Assembly: GCF_000337455.1 (NCBI RefSeq)
Contig: NZ_AOIU01000043.1
Location: 60,395-124,394 of the forward strand
Origin: Halosimplex carlsbadense 2-9-1
GTDB taxonomy: Archaea > Halobacteriota > Halobacteria > Halobacteriales > Haloarculaceae
Length of the DNA stretch: 64,000 nt
Reading direction: 5' to 3'
Position 1 is the first letter of the stretch; the number at the start of each line of letters is the position of its first letter. The position numbers were made by a program, and so were the translations under genes. The notes beneath the pieces were generated by a model. That model ran no database searches and was not told the DNA's origin. It worked only from the letters and a program-made list of their open reading frames with translations. This document shows positions 1 through 9,193 of this stretch, piece after piece.

Positions 1-5
1 TGTTC

Positions 6-28
6 TTGTCTCGATATGGTCGAGACAA
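6..28. repeat. 9-bp perfect inverted repeat
   Basis: Arms TTGTCTCGA and TCGAGACAA are separated by five bases. The dyad ends ten bases before the ATG at 38. It could be a protein-binding operator or a small hairpin; there is no further support for either. Confidence 0.45.
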
Positions 29-37
29 CCGAGGCAA

Positions 38-157
38 ATGAGTCTTGCCGCTTCGTCGGTGCTGTTCCCGGAGCTTGAGTTCGGTGTTGCGGACAACGGC
101 ACGTATCCGAGCGAGGACTTCCAACGAGTCCTCGCTCGGATTGCCTTCGATAACTAA
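38..157 (+). CDS. possible 39-aa ORF or gene remnant
   Basis: An ATG at 38 opens a 39-codon frame that starts MSLAASSVLF and ends ARIAFDN before a TAA. The composition is plausible for a protein, but I recognise no family. It sits at the very edge of the window, next to a 9-bp inverted repeat, and could be the N-terminal remnant of a broken gene. Low confidence that it is expressed. Confidence 0.22.
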   Translation: MSLAASSVLFPELEFGVADNGTYPSEDFQRVLARIAFDN

Positions 158-254
158 TTCAGAGATCTATAATACCATTCACAGGCTTCTATCCCAATCT
201 AACTGTTATAGTGAAATTGGAAACAATTACACTCGTTGCCCCTTCACTTGTCGT

Positions 255-704
255 ATGAGCGAATCAGATGGACCGGCGAAGAGAAGAGATGCTGCAGTGG
301 CGGATGCCGTGCCGACAGAGGACGAATTAGAGGACTTCAGGACTCTGTTAGATCGGACGCGCCTCATCATCGTGCAGCAGACACTTGCGCATGATTCTGG
401 CGTGTTGTGTCGGGCTGAACTGGCGGCTCGAAACCCAGATGTGAACGAGAGTACCCTCCAGTACCACTTGGACACACTTGTTGTGAGAGGGCTTCTCACG
501 AAAGAGACACCATCGGAGACGAAGCGGGATCTTCCGTCTGTCTTTTACGCAGTCAGTAAGCGGGGGATCGACTTGCTCAAACAACTGAACCTCCACGACG
601 AGATCGCCGTTTGGAACGATCTGTACTCTAGTATCTCAACGCCCGACGAACTACGGCAAATCGAAGCGATGGACCGGCCTGAGCCAGAGTGGTACGACTA
701 TTGA
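255..704 (+). CDS. winged-helix transcriptional regulator
   Basis: Predicted 149-residue DNA-binding protein. The ATG at 255 is preferred over the in-frame ATG at 45 because the upstream part reads as low-complexity, non-haloarchaeal sequence and a TATA-like stretch (tataata, around 170) lies between them. Residues 30-110 form a winged helix-turn-helix, with a recognition region around the ESTLQYHLDTLVVRGLL segment and a wing before FYAVSKRGIDLL, as in ArsR/PadR-like haloarchaeal regulators. No effector domain or metal-binding cysteines are visible. The target is unknown; the next gene downstream on the same strand is an orphan zinc-ribbon protein. Confidence 0.75.
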   Translation: MSESDGPAKRRDAAVADAVPTEDELEDFRTLLDRTRLIIVQQTLAHDSGVLCRAELAARNPDVNESTLQYHLDTLVVRGLLTKETPSETKRDLPSVFYAVSKRGIDLLKQLNLHDEIAVWNDLYSSISTPDELRQIEAMDRPEPEWYDY

Positions 705-741
705 GGCCAGAGGTTTACAAGCGACTGACGGTTTATTTAAT

Positions 742-1179
742 GTGTCGATGCCAAGTGATCCATTGATAATTGTCGCAAAGAACAGTGCTCTCCCCGATTC
801 GAGAGAAAAAAAAGACTCCTGCTTAGACGCACTCAAATCAGCGATCGCGGACGTATTCATTGATCACGGGATATATCCCGACGGATTCCGCGTGTACGAC
901 GGCAATCTGTATTCGCAGGTCAGTCTCAATTGTCCTGACTGCGGAGACTCGGTTAGGCCCCTCACTGTTGAGCAAGGCGCAGAAAACGGTGCTGACGGGG
1001 AACTACGATGTGTGTGCGGATTTACAGGACGTGCCGTCTACCGATTAGTCGATATCGAGCGGAACACAGATCAAAGCACTGTCGAAGAGTTGTTTTCCAC
1101 TGGTAGTGTGGCCGCTAACGACGACGTTCCTGTTGATTTAACACCGTATGAAACGACAGAGGTTCATCGTCCGGAGTAA
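742..1179 (+). CDS. hypothetical zinc-ribbon protein
   Basis: A 145-residue protein with start GTG at 742 or ATG at 748. Its middle holds CPDC followed about 27 residues later by CVCG, a two-knuckle zinc-ribbon arrangement. The C-terminal 40 residues are acidic and rich in Val, Thr and Asp, and there is no membrane segment. A TATA-like run at 731-739 lies unusually close to the start, so the true promoter is probably further upstream. I recognise no named family. The gene follows the winged-helix regulator by 37 bp on the same strand and may be co-transcribed. Confidence 0.6.
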   Translation: MSMPSDPLIIVAKNSALPDSREKKDSCLDALKSAIADVFIDHGIYPDGFRVYDGNLYSQVSLNCPDCGDSVRPLTVEQGAENGADGELRCVCGFTGRAVYRLVDIERNTDQSTVEELFSTGSVAANDDVPVDLTPYETTEVHRPE

Positions 1180-1726
1180 CTGGGCGCGCTTTCATAGGGA
1201 ATAGTCAGCTATTCCAAACACACTGTCTTGGTCGGAACGGAAAAGTGAGAAGTTCTTCAGAGCTTGTACCAATTTAAAAAGGGACCACTGAGGTGAGAGT
1301 TCTATCGGGCTGAATCGATATCGTCCAGTTGTGGGGCCGGGAGAACGGTAGCATTGTCAAATTCGGACAGGTAAATGAAATACTGCTCCATGAGGAACAT
1401 ACCAAAGTGCATAGACAAGCAAGGAATTCACCCACTTTACTACTCATCGTTAACTGAATACGATCGGACAACCGGGCCAAGCTATTTTATAATCGCGCTG
1501 TATAATATTGATCACACCCAAACAGCTAGTTGAACATTCGTTTCGGCTAGCTTCTTGGGAATCATCGCCTGACCGGCTTGATTCCTGGGTGGCCACCGAC
1601 ACGCGCTCGTCATAGGCGGTGAACCGAGCTGGCCACCTTTGAATCAGCCATGTGCCATGCTTACCCCTTGTGCGAGCCCCTTCTCGTGAGCGGATAGCCT
1701 CTCAAATAACCACTTACCCGATAATC
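1180..1726. other. 547-bp non-coding stretch
   Basis: No convincing gene is seen here. The region is more AT-rich than its neighbours, has a TATA-like sequence around 1483-1492 (ttttataatc), and contains the imperfect inverted repeat at 1575-1649. Short open frames on both strands have no haloarchaeal codon bias. Confidence 0.5.
1575..1649. repeat. imperfect ~19-bp inverted repeat
   Basis: The arm at 1575-1594 (ggcttgattc...ggtggcc) pairs with the complement of 1631-1649 (ggccacc...gaatcagcc). There are one bulge and three internal mismatches around a 36-nt loop. It lies about 80 bp upstream of the 1727 gene and could be a terminator, a regulatory hairpin or the end of a small mobile element. 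Confidence 0.5.
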
Positions 1727-2317
1727 ATGACCGAACACTCAGACGACAACACTCCCGAGCACAAGTCCCCAGGATCGCACTGGGTTAGCACAGCAGACGA
1801 AACAGAAGAGCAAGTCATCACCGTTGACGACCTACAAGACATCAAGACAGGTGATGCGATTGCAGTGCGTGCAGCGACTGATTCTCGTGATACGATCCTT
1901 GCTGGGAAAGTCACGTCGCCCACGTCTACGAATCCTGACGGTGAGATTCAGGAGTCTCGGGACGCTGCAAGCGAATTCATCGGTGATTCAACGTCCGTGC
2001 ACATTGCATTGCTGTCCATCAACGCCGACACGCAATGGGTCATCGCTGACGGCGAGATTACTGACAAAAGCCAGCGACTCGTAGATCGACCGCCTATGCA
2101 GCCGCATCTCGGAGAGCCGCCGCGAGACCCGCCGGACTGTTCACTGTCATACCGTGACGACGGACACATCGGACTCACGATCCCTGGTCCGATCGGGAAT
2201 GGGAAACGCGTCAAGTACTACGCCCCACACAGCTACGGTGGCGTAGTGGAATGTATTCACGGAGAAATAATCGAACCTAGTCAAGTACTTCCTGGAGAAT
2301 ACAACAAACACGATTGA
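1727..2317 (+). CDS. hypothetical acidic protein
   Basis: A 196-residue soluble, acidic haloarchaeal protein. The ATG at 1727 is preferred to the one at 1652 because the extra 25 N-terminal residues are basic and unlike the rest. There are two visible parts: residues 25-110 read like a small beta-rich fold (VITVDDLQDIKTGDAIAV ... ILAGKV), and the C-terminal half contains a Pro-rich linker followed by SLSYRDDGHIGLTI. There are no catalytic motifs, cysteine clusters or membrane segments, and I do not recognise the family. It is followed directly by a decayed insertion sequence. Confidence 0.6.
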   Translation: MTEHSDDNTPEHKSPGSHWVSTADETEEQVITVDDLQDIKTGDAIAVRAATDSRDTILAGKVTSPTSTNPDGEIQESRDAASEFIGDSTSVHIALLSINADTQWVIADGEITDKSQRLVDRPPMQPHLGEPPRDPPDCSLSYRDDGHIGLTIPGPIGNGKRVKYYAPHSYGGVVECIHGEIIEPSQVLPGEYNKHD

Positions 2318-2364
2318 CCGCCATACTCGAATTCGGAGGAAGATACGCTCTGCAGTACTATTTT

Positions 2365-3716
2365 CAGTACCTCACCAAGCCGGTTAGTTAGAACGTCTGC
2401 TTGGTGAAGACGTGTCTAAGTACCAGCAGCAAGCAGACAATGAAATCCACGAAGACCAGCTTCTTAATTTCCTCGTTAACCGGCTTGACGAGGAAGTTTC
2501 CCTGAACCTCGCCAACAACGCTGATATCGATGTAGAGGACATCTACGAGGTTCTCGTCGGCGTAACCGCCGACGGAACCTCGATCTCGACGCTCTGCAAC
2601 TCCAGTGACAACTCGCCATCGGCGAACACGATTCTCTACTATCCCCGGACGAAGTTCGAGCCGGAACGGCTCGAACGAGTCTTTAATACACTCCTTCGGT
2701 AAGATGTCGTCGAACTGCTTCCCGAGCAGGTGGAGGTCTGCGCAGATTTCCACCTGCGGCCCCACTACGGTGACGAAGACGACACAGACGCCCTCTACCA
2801 CTCGGAAGCGAAGCGGGGAACCACCGCATTCCACGCTTACGCGACGCTCTACGGACGCCTAAGATGGCGACACCGCCAGCAGTGTCCTCGCTGAATTCCT
2901 TGGCATTCTCGACGGCCTTGACACCGAAGTCAAGACCGTCTACCTTGATTGCGGATTCTACGATAGCAAGTGTCTCACGTTGCTTCAGGCGCATTACTAC
3001 GCCTATGTTGTCCCGATTATCCAATGGGGTGAGACGATTCAGCAGGAACTCTCGGGAGGGTGGAGCCGCGTCATTCAGCATGACCTGACAGGGAAACTCG
3101 ACGGTCACAGTTGGACCGTCGAGTTTCCCGTCTACGTCGACTGTACGTAGCTGAATGGACGGTATAACGAGAACGGCGTGGCGCGTCACGGCTACGCCGC
3201 TGACGCGCCGTCCATCGAGACTCCACGCGACGCTCGATACCATTACTCGAAACGCTTCGGTATCGAGTCGAGCTATCGTTCGTCCGAGCAAGCGATAACG
3301 CCGACAACGACGCGAGACGCGACGGTCAGACTGCTGTACGTTGTGGTGAGTCTGCTGATAGGGAGCGTATAGCGATATCAGCACTACGATTACGTGGCGA
3401 TGCCCCGCTGGGGCGGGCGTCGCCTCTGGTGGTGGCCGTACAAAGAGTTCGTGAACATAGTTCGACGGCCGTGTGGACGGCCCTCGCGGTGCGTCGGGCC
3501 GTCCCCGCGAACCGACCTCCTGACGACCGGTTCTACCAGTAGTCACCGACCGAGCAAGCGTCTCCGCAAGTGGCAACGCTATCGCGTCGACGGCTGACCG
3601 CCACCAACAGCGACAGCTCCGCCTTCAATCAGCATTGCTCAACCGTGATCGACGACTCACCACAACAGAACAGGTGGCTCAGGCCACCCTAACTGGTGAT
3701 GCTTTGTGAGGTACTG
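2365..3716 (+). mobile_element. decayed ISH3-family insertion sequence
   Basis: Terminal inverted repeats are visible: cagtacctcac at 2365-2375 and its complement gtgaggtactg at 3706-3716. The element spans about 1.35 kb, slightly shorter than the roughly 1.4 kb I recall for intact ISH3-type elements, in line with an internal deletion in its transposase. I could not identify a matching target-site duplication in the flanks. The element is non-autonomous because its only gene is broken. Confidence 0.7.
2412..3542 (+). pseudogene. ISH3-family transposase, broken
   Basis: Starts at GTG 2412 with the typical N-terminus (EIHEDQLLNFLVNRLDEEVS) and ends at the stop at 3540-3542. Lesions: an in-frame TAA at 2700-2702 where related transposases have Lys; a short deletion near 2863 that removes part of the core and shifts frame; a TAG at 3148-3150 in place of Tyr; and another frame change near 3465. 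Recognisable later pieces include CGFYDSKCLTLLQAHYYAYV, DLTGKLDGHSWTVEFPVYVD and RRLWWWPYKEFVN. The usual Asp-Arg before GFYDS is Asp-Cys here, so the catalytic region is also altered. Confidence 0.85.
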
Positions 3717-3904
3717 AGACTTTTTTCGGGAGATAATCTCGCTGAGAAGTCCGAGTCGAAGCAATCGCAGACATCTTCTCTTCCGAACTTCAGCGATCAG
3801 AGTCGAGGATTTCAGTACCCTCGCGAATTCGCCTCGGACTACATGAATTATCCGTATAACACGGGTGGCCGAGTCTGTGACTTGCTCACCGGACACACTG
3901 AATT

Positions 3905-4972
3905 TTAGCTAATACCGATAATTTCGAATCGTGTTCCATCCTCACCGGAATCGGTAACTGAAATCTCCCAGCCATGTGCCTCGACAATGTTGGTAACTAT
4001 AGCGAGTCCGAAACCAGTCCCATCGCCTACTGACGTTTCTCCCCAGTCGAAGATATCGTCCTGTTGTGCCTCCGGGATTCCTGGTCCATTGTCTGCCACG
4101 TAGAATCCATTGACAGACTCACGTTCGATCGCTCCAACCGAAATCGAAATCGGCGATGAATTGTGATCAATTGCATTCCGGAAGAAATTGTCCAGTACTT
4201 CACGTAGCCGCTCCGGGTCTGCTTGGAACGAAACTGAAGATTCGATCGCGAGTGTTGCTTCGTCTGTGGATGTGCCGTCCCAGGATTTACGAGCGATATC
4301 TTCGAGATCTATTTTTGTCGTATCAGAGATCGTATTTCCCTCTTTCGCCAGTTGGAGGAGACTGGTCATCATGTCGTCCATGCGGTCGACAGTCTCGTTG
4401 ACCTTGTCTAATCGTTCGAGTTCATCGTTTTGCCGTGCGAGTTCTACGTTCGCACGAATGACCGAAAGCGGATTCCGAAGGTCGTGTGAGACGACCCTCG
4501 CAAACCGATCGAGTCTCTCGACTTTGGCCTGCAGTTCCTGTCGCCGTGCAATCCGGTCGGAAATATCACGGAGGATTGCAATCATCCGGTTCGACCGCTC
4601 TCCATCGGGCGCGGGATCAAGTGCGGCTCCGGAGATCTCGGTCGGAATCTCTTGCCCGTTCTTCTTGAGACAGTGGAGATCATCGGTGAATCCAGTTCCT
4701 TCTTCGAGGATGTCTCTGATGAACTCCTCTCGTACTCGGTCGAAATCTTCAGGGTGTATTGATGCCGGATCCATCTTGAGGAGTTCCGCTCTGGAGTATC
4801 CGAGTAGCTCACAGGCAGCGGGGTTGACATCGACGAACGATTCTGATTCGATATCGACGATCATGACGGCGTCGTTGCTATGCTCGAAGATTTTCTGGTA
4901 CCGTCGTTCGATTTCAGTGGTGCCCCCTGTGCCGTCGACTCTCGTATCGGGGGTGTCTCCCTCTTCGACCAT
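3905..4972 (-). CDS. PAS-domain sensor histidine kinase
   Basis: A 355-residue cytosolic histidine kinase without membrane segments. Residues 20-140 form a PAS domain (FEHSNDAVMIVDIES ... RDISDR). A short coiled-coil linker leads to a HisKA dimerisation helix with the phospho-acceptor His163 in VVSHDLRNPLSVI. The HATPase_c domain has an N box (DNFFRNAIDHN, 261-271), a G1 box (DNGPGIP, 294-300) and a G2 box (GTGFGLAI, 318-325). It would autophosphorylate and pass phosphate to a receiver protein, but no response regulator is encoded nearby, so it is an orphan kinase as is common in haloarchaea. The ligand or redox cue sensed by the PAS domain cannot be told. Confidence 0.93.
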   Translation of the reverse strand: MVEEGDTPDTRVDGTGGTTEIERRYQKIFEHSNDAVMIVDIESESFVDVNPAACELLGYSRAELLKMDPASIHPEDFDRVREEFIRDILEEGTGFTDDLHCLKKNGQEIPTEISGAALDPAPDGERSNRMIAILRDISDRIARRQELQAKVERLDRFARVVSHDLRNPLSVIRANVELARQNDELERLDKVNETVDRMDDMMTSLLQLAKEGNTISDTTKIDLEDIARKSWDGTSTDEATLAIESSVSFQADPERLREVLDNFFRNAIDHNSSPISISVGAIERESVNGFYVADNGPGIPEAQQDDIFDWGETSVGDGTGFGLAIVTNIVEAHGWEISVTDSGEDGTRFEIIGIS

Positions 4973-5092
4973 GTTCGAGATATTGATCTTTCTGTTCTTA
5001 CGAATATAAAACTATACTGCGTTGGGGCCCTGATCGAACAACCGTAGCCTTGGAACGTGACCTCTCGGTAGATTTTCCGTCGAGTAATGTAG

Positions 5093-5653
5093 GTTTTCAA
5101 TCCGGACACTGTAGCAGAGTATGACGACCTCGTCGACGGCGTCGTTTATCCCGAGGAATTCGAATCCTGTGCCGTCATCATCGAGGTACTCGATAGCGGC
5201 GTCCGGTCGATCGAAGCCGTCGGCGGTGATTTAGAGATACTCGAAGTCGAAATCAACTCAGCGGCGCCTGCGGCGGGCTGCCGCCTCAATAGTATAAACT
5301 TCCCCAAGGGGAGCCACATTATTGCCGATGCCAGCGGAAACCTGGCCAGCGGTGCAGAGAATGTTCTTGAACCAGATGATCGGTACTTGGTCGGCATAGA
5401 GGTAGCGGACCATGACGAAGTGATGAACCTCCTTCCGGGAGAATCCAGTCATTCAGGGGTCACGACGGCACCGCACGAGGGGCATTCTGCGAATACGCTA
5501 GTAGAGTCGTCCGACCGTTCGTACGAAACCAGAACGTATGCGGGTCCGACCGAAGTCCCACAGCGTGGGCAAGCACCGAGGGAATCGCCGTCGGATGTCA
5601 TGGAAGCAAGGGGGGAGCGTGTGACAATCTGCCCCCAAGGCCGGTTGGGCTAG
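5093..5653 (+). pseudogene. TrkA C-terminal fragment
   Basis: A frame open from 5093, after a TAG at 5090-5092, has no credible start codon but reads clearly as the end of a Trk-type potassium-channel regulator: NPDTVAEYDDLVDGVVYPEE corresponds to the end of an RCK N domain, and ILEVEINSAAPAAGCRLNSI through LVGIEVADHDEVMNLLPGE is the RCK C domain. The remaining ~65 residues to the TAG at 5651 match nothing I know and are probably read-through into unrelated DNA. The N-terminal NAD-binding domain is absent, so this is a beheaded remnant. Confidence 0.7.
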
Positions 5654-5866
5654 TCGAAAAATAAGAGTTGGCCGCTTGTGCATCTGATATCGTACCCCAT
5701 TCGAATTCAGAAATTGACACTGAATCAATTGAGAAGGACTGAATCACGGGTAACGTGCAGGTAACTCGATTTCAGACCACTCAGCGTACAGTTATTACCC
5801 TCGACAGAGAATGGATACTATACGTAACCCACTATCGAAGGGTTATGTACTTCGAAGGAAACACAC

Positions 5867-6298
5867 ATGGCAGAACTCACGATACTCAACGGACTCGCTG
5901 GTGGACTGGTCGCGACGATCGTCATGACGGTATTCATGATGACGTTGGGAGACGATTCGCCGCCCCCGACGGCACTATTCTGGTCGAAGTACGTCGGAGA
6001 CGGTGAACCAGACGAATACATGATGCAGGGGATGGCCTTGCACATGCTGTACGGGATCATCGCCGGGCTCGTGTTCGTGGTCGCGGTTCCCGTGATCGGT
6101 CTCGGCATCGGGTCGATGACGATGGCGGTCCTGTTCGGACTCGCGTACGGGTTCGTCCTGTTCGTGGGGGCGGCGGTCTTCTGGATGAACGTCGTCCTGG
6201 ATCTCGACCCCGAGGTCCCGATGGTCGCGATGTTTCTTCTGTTCCACCTCATCTACGGTGCCGTCTTCGGCGTCTGGCTCCAGCTGGGCGTCCTGTGA
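5867..6298 (+). CDS. small integral membrane protein
   Basis: A 143-residue protein with about four hydrophobic segments (near residues 8-28, 55-80, 84-108 and 119-140). The first loop carries DDSPPPTALFWSKYVG. There are no cysteines or catalytic motifs. It may be a haloarchaeal conserved membrane protein; I cannot assign transport or enzymatic function. A tactatacgta box is found about 45 nt upstream. It stands alone between the TrkA remnant and the ABC importer operon on the same strand. Confidence 0.7.
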   Translation: MAELTILNGLAGGLVATIVMTVFMMTLGDDSPPPTALFWSKYVGDGEPDEYMMQGMALHMLYGIIAGLVFVVAVPVIGLGIGSMTMAVLFGLAYGFVLFVGAAVFWMNVVLDLDPEVPMVAMFLLFHLIYGAVFGVWLQLGVL

Positions 6299-6431
6299 AC
6301 TTGAATATCGACGATCGAATTCCGAATTCGACACCGAAAATCGACTATCCCCGCCGTTTCGGCCGTCACAGACACCGGTAAGTCTGTCTCGGTGTGAAAG
6401 CGCTAATGCGATTTGAGACCAAATAAGACAC

Positions 6432-7487
6432 ATGACTGAGCGAAGACTCTCTCGTCGGGAACTGTTGCGAACCGCAGGTGGAGTCACAGCCGGCGCGACT
6501 GCTGGGCTGGCAGGCTGTCTGGGAGGCGATGGCGGATCGGCGCCGGATTCGCTGACCCTCGGGACGTTGAACGTCTTCCCGATGATGCAGTACTTCGTCA
6601 TCGACCAGCAGGGCTGGTACGACGATCTCGAACCCGACATCGAAGTGCAGACGTTCGGCGGCGGCCCGCCGCTCGTCCAGGCGTACGCCTCAGGCAACAT
6701 CGACTTCGCGTACGTGGGAATCAGCCCCGGACTGGTCGCCATCGCCAACGGGGTCTCGTCGAAAGTCGTCGCGGCGAACGTACTCGAACCGAACGTGATG
6801 GTTGGGAGTTCCGAGTTCCGCTCGTACTGGGTCGAACACGGGCCTGACGCCTTCGAGCAGTTCCGGTCCGACAAGGGTCGCAAGCCGCGATTCGCGACGC
6901 TTCCGGCCGGTTCCACTCCCGACGTGTTCCTTCGATACTGGATCACCGAAGTGCTCGGCCTGGATCTGGACGTCATCGAGATCGTCGGACAGAGTCCGAG
7001 TGCGCTCCAGTCGACGCTGTCGAGCGGGAACGCCGACGCTGGGAGCGCTATCGAACCGGTCCCGACGATACTTCAGGAGAACCCGGATACCGACATGAAA
7101 CCGTTCATATACGCCGGTGAGATCATGCCGGGCCAGCCGGGTGCGGTCCTCCAGCCCTCCCAGTCGCTGGTCGACGACAACCCGGACCTCATTCAGGAAC
7201 TGGTCGACATCCACGTCCGTGCGACGGGATTCATCCACGAGAACCGGAGTCGAGCAGCCGAGATGGCCAGCGAGGTGATCGGGTCCGACATCCTCTCTGC
7301 GGACGTCGCGACGAAGGCCATCAACACCCCCGCGTCGAACTTCATCTCGAATCCGCGGCGGATCGTGGAGAAGTCGCTGGTGTACAACGACTTCCACCAG
7401 CAGCTCGGCTCTGTCGACACGGACCTGTCGGAATCGGACGTGTTCGACCACAGTTTCTACGAGGAGGCGAGCGGTGGCGGGCAGTAG
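6432..7487 (+). CDS. ABC importer substrate-binding lipoprotein (NMT1/SsuA type)
   Basis: A 351-residue extracellular solute-binding protein. The N-terminus carries a Tat lipoprotein signal: twin Arg in RRLSRRELLR and a lipobox ending at Cys29 (AGLAGC). The mature part follows the NMT1/THI5-SsuA-TauA fold, with a TLGTLNVFPMMQYFVIDQQG strand, YASGNIDFAYVGISPGL, and a hinge near ATLPAGSTPDVFLRYWI. This group binds aliphatic sulfonates, taurine, nitrate, bicarbonate or thiamine precursors, and the ligand cannot be fixed from sequence. It overlaps the permease gene by 14 bp, so translation is coupled. It is anchored to the outer face of the membrane and feeds the permease and ATPase encoded next. 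Confidence 0.9.
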   Translation: MTERRLSRRELLRTAGGVTAGATAGLAGCLGGDGGSAPDSLTLGTLNVFPMMQYFVIDQQGWYDDLEPDIEVQTFGGGPPLVQAYASGNIDFAYVGISPGLVAIANGVSSKVVAANVLEPNVMVGSSEFRSYWVEHGPDAFEQFRSDKGRKPRFATLPAGSTPDVFLRYWITEVLGLDLDVIEIVGQSPSALQSTLSSGNADAGSAIEPVPTILQENPDTDMKPFIYAGEIMPGQPGAVLQPSQSLVDDNPDLIQELVDIHVRATGFIHENRSRAAEMASEVIGSDILSADVATKAINTPASNFISNPRRIVEKSLVYNDFHQQLGSVDTDLSESDVFDHSFYEEASGGGQ

Positions 7488-8271
7488 CGAACCCGAGACG
7501 GTCGGCTACTCGACCGGTGGTCTCGGACTCGAACGCGGTCGTACACTCGGGATTCAGGTCAGCGCGCTCGCTGTCTTCGTCCTGGTTTGGTGGGCGGGCG
7601 CGCTCGTGACGCCACAGAACCTCCTTCCCCGGCCGCCTGCCGTCCTCGCTGTCCTCGTCTCCGACGTGGCGTCCGGCCGCGTGTTCGAGCTCATCTGGCA
7701 GAGTCTTCGTCACTACATCCCGGGTCTGCTCGTTGGGTCTGCGTTCGGGATGGCAGTCGGAATTCTGGTCGGCTGGTCGCGGACCGCGGAACTCTCCGTC
7801 GGGACGGTCGCCGGGATACTCCGTCCGGTCCCGCCGCTGGCGTGGATCCCCTTCGCGATCATCTGGTTCGGATTGAACGACCGCGGCGCCGCGTTCATCA
7901 TCGCCATCGTCGCCTTCTGGATCAACTACTACAACGCCGAGAGCGGCGTCAAGGGCGTCGACGACCAGTTGCTCGAAGTCGGGCAGTCGTTAGGCACGAA
8001 GTCGGACCTGGGGCTCATCAGACGCGTCGTCCTCCCGTCGGCGATGCCGGAGCTGTTCACTGGGTTCCGGACGGCCGCCGGCCAGGCGTGGATGGTGATG
8101 GTCGCGGCCGAACTGCTGGGCGTTCCCGGCATCGGGAAACACCTCTGGGACGCCGCGAACTTCCTCCAGATGCAGGTCGTCATCGCGTACATGCTCGTGA
8201 TCGGTATCCTGTTCCTGATCTCGGATCGCCTGATCAAGGTCGTCGAAGCACGCACGCTCGCCTGGCGGTGA
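7474..8271 (+). CDS. ABC importer permease (SsuC/TauC type)
   Basis: A 265-residue inner-membrane permease with six predicted segments and the cytoplasmic EAA loop (around LGVPGIGKHLWDAANF, residues 212-230) that docks the ATPase. The start GTG at 7474 lies inside the end of the binding-protein gene. Its closest family is the permease of sulfonate/taurine/nitrate importers, matching the binding protein and ATPase beside it. It would form a homodimeric channel. The ATPase start follows five bases after its stop, completing a three-gene operon. Confidence 0.92.
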   Translation: MAGSSEPETVGYSTGGLGLERGRTLGIQVSALAVFVLVWWAGALVTPQNLLPRPPAVLAVLVSDVASGRVFELIWQSLRHYIPGLLVGSAFGMAVGILVGWSRTAELSVGTVAGILRPVPPLAWIPFAIIWFGLNDRGAAFIIAIVAFWINYYNAESGVKGVDDQLLEVGQSLGTKSDLGLIRRVVLPSAMPELFTGFRTAAGQAWMVMVAAELLGVPGIGKHLWDAANFLQMQVVIAYMLVIGILFLISDRLIKVVEARTLAWR

Positions 8272-8276
8272 TTGAT

Positions 8277-9092
8277 ATGACTCCACAGAACTCGACCACC
8301 CATTCCGACACGTCAGACGAAGCACGGACTCGCGACTATCCCCAGATCCGCGTCGACAGTGTCTCGAAGACCTACGAAAGCGAGAGCGGACCGGTCGAAG
8401 CACTGACCGGTGTAGATTTCGATGTCGGCCACGGCGAGTTCGTCTCGATTGTCGGCCCGTCGGGCTCGGGAAAATCGACAGTCTTCCGCATCATCGCTGG
8501 ACTCGAAGCGTCCACCGACGGCGCAGTCCTCGTGGATGGATCACCGGTCACAGAGCCCGGCCCCGACCGCGGGATGATCTTTCAGGACGACGCGCTGTTC
8601 CCCTGGCGTACCGTCGCGGGAAACGTCTCGTACGGCCTCGAAGAGGTCGGTCCGCCCGAGGGGTTCACCACCGAGGAACGGATCGACTACTGTCTCGAAC
8701 TCGTCGGACTGACCGACAAGGCCGACGCGTATCCGAAAGAGCTGTCCGGCGGGCAACGCCAGCGCGTCGGCATCGCTCGCGCGCTCGCCGTCGATCCGCC
8801 AATACTCCTCATGGACGAACCGTTCGGCAGCGTCGACGCTCGAACGAAAACGTCGCTCCATCGGGAACTGCTCGATATCTGGGCGGAGACCGAGAAGACG
8901 ATCTGTTTCGTGACACACGACATCGAGGAGGCGGTCTACCTCTCCGACCGGATCGTCGTGTTCTCGACGGCTCCCGGAACTGTCCTCGACATCATCTCGG
9001 TTGACCTCCCGCGTCCGCGGGACCGGACCGGCGATGCGTTCACCAAAATCAAAGCCGACGTGCTCTCGTATTTCGAAGACGAGGAAAACTGA
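8277..9092 (+). CDS. ABC importer ATPase (SsuB/TauB type)
   Basis: A 271-residue nucleotide-binding subunit. Motifs: Walker A GPSGSGKST (60-68), Q loop with Gln103 in MIFQDDALFPW, signature LSGGQ (156-160), Walker B ILLMDEP with the D loop FGSVD, and switch His in VTHDIEEA. The FPW pattern after the Q loop is typical of nitrate/sulfonate/taurine importers. The start ATG at 8277 follows the permease stop by five bases; an open frame extends upstream, but only through shadow sequence of the permease. It hydrolyses ATP to drive import by the two preceding gene products. Confidence 0.93.
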   Translation: MTPQNSTTHSDTSDEARTRDYPQIRVDSVSKTYESESGPVEALTGVDFDVGHGEFVSIVGPSGSGKSTVFRIIAGLEASTDGAVLVDGSPVTEPGPDRGMIFQDDALFPWRTVAGNVSYGLEEVGPPEGFTTEERIDYCLELVGLTDKADAYPKELSGGQRQRVGIARALAVDPPILLMDEPFGSVDARTKTSLHRELLDIWAETEKTICFVTHDIEEAVYLSDRIVVFSTAPGTVLDIISVDLPRPRDRTGDAFTKIKADVLSYFEDEEN

Positions 9093-9193
9093 CTGTTGGC
9101 AACTGAGTTCGGCACCGGATATACCCCGGGACACTCGGTGAGGGCAGGGTAACTAATTCGTTTTTGTTGCTCGCGTTCGACCACTGGATCAAG

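Noticed and set aside
2360..3721. Target-site duplication for the ISH3-like element
   Set aside because: The five bases outside each terminal repeat (atttt and agact) do not match.
8277..9092. Long open frame extending the ABC ATPase upstream to 7587
   Set aside because: The additional ~230 residues are the out-of-frame shadow of the permease gene, rich in Arg and Pro; the ATPase family starts at 8277.
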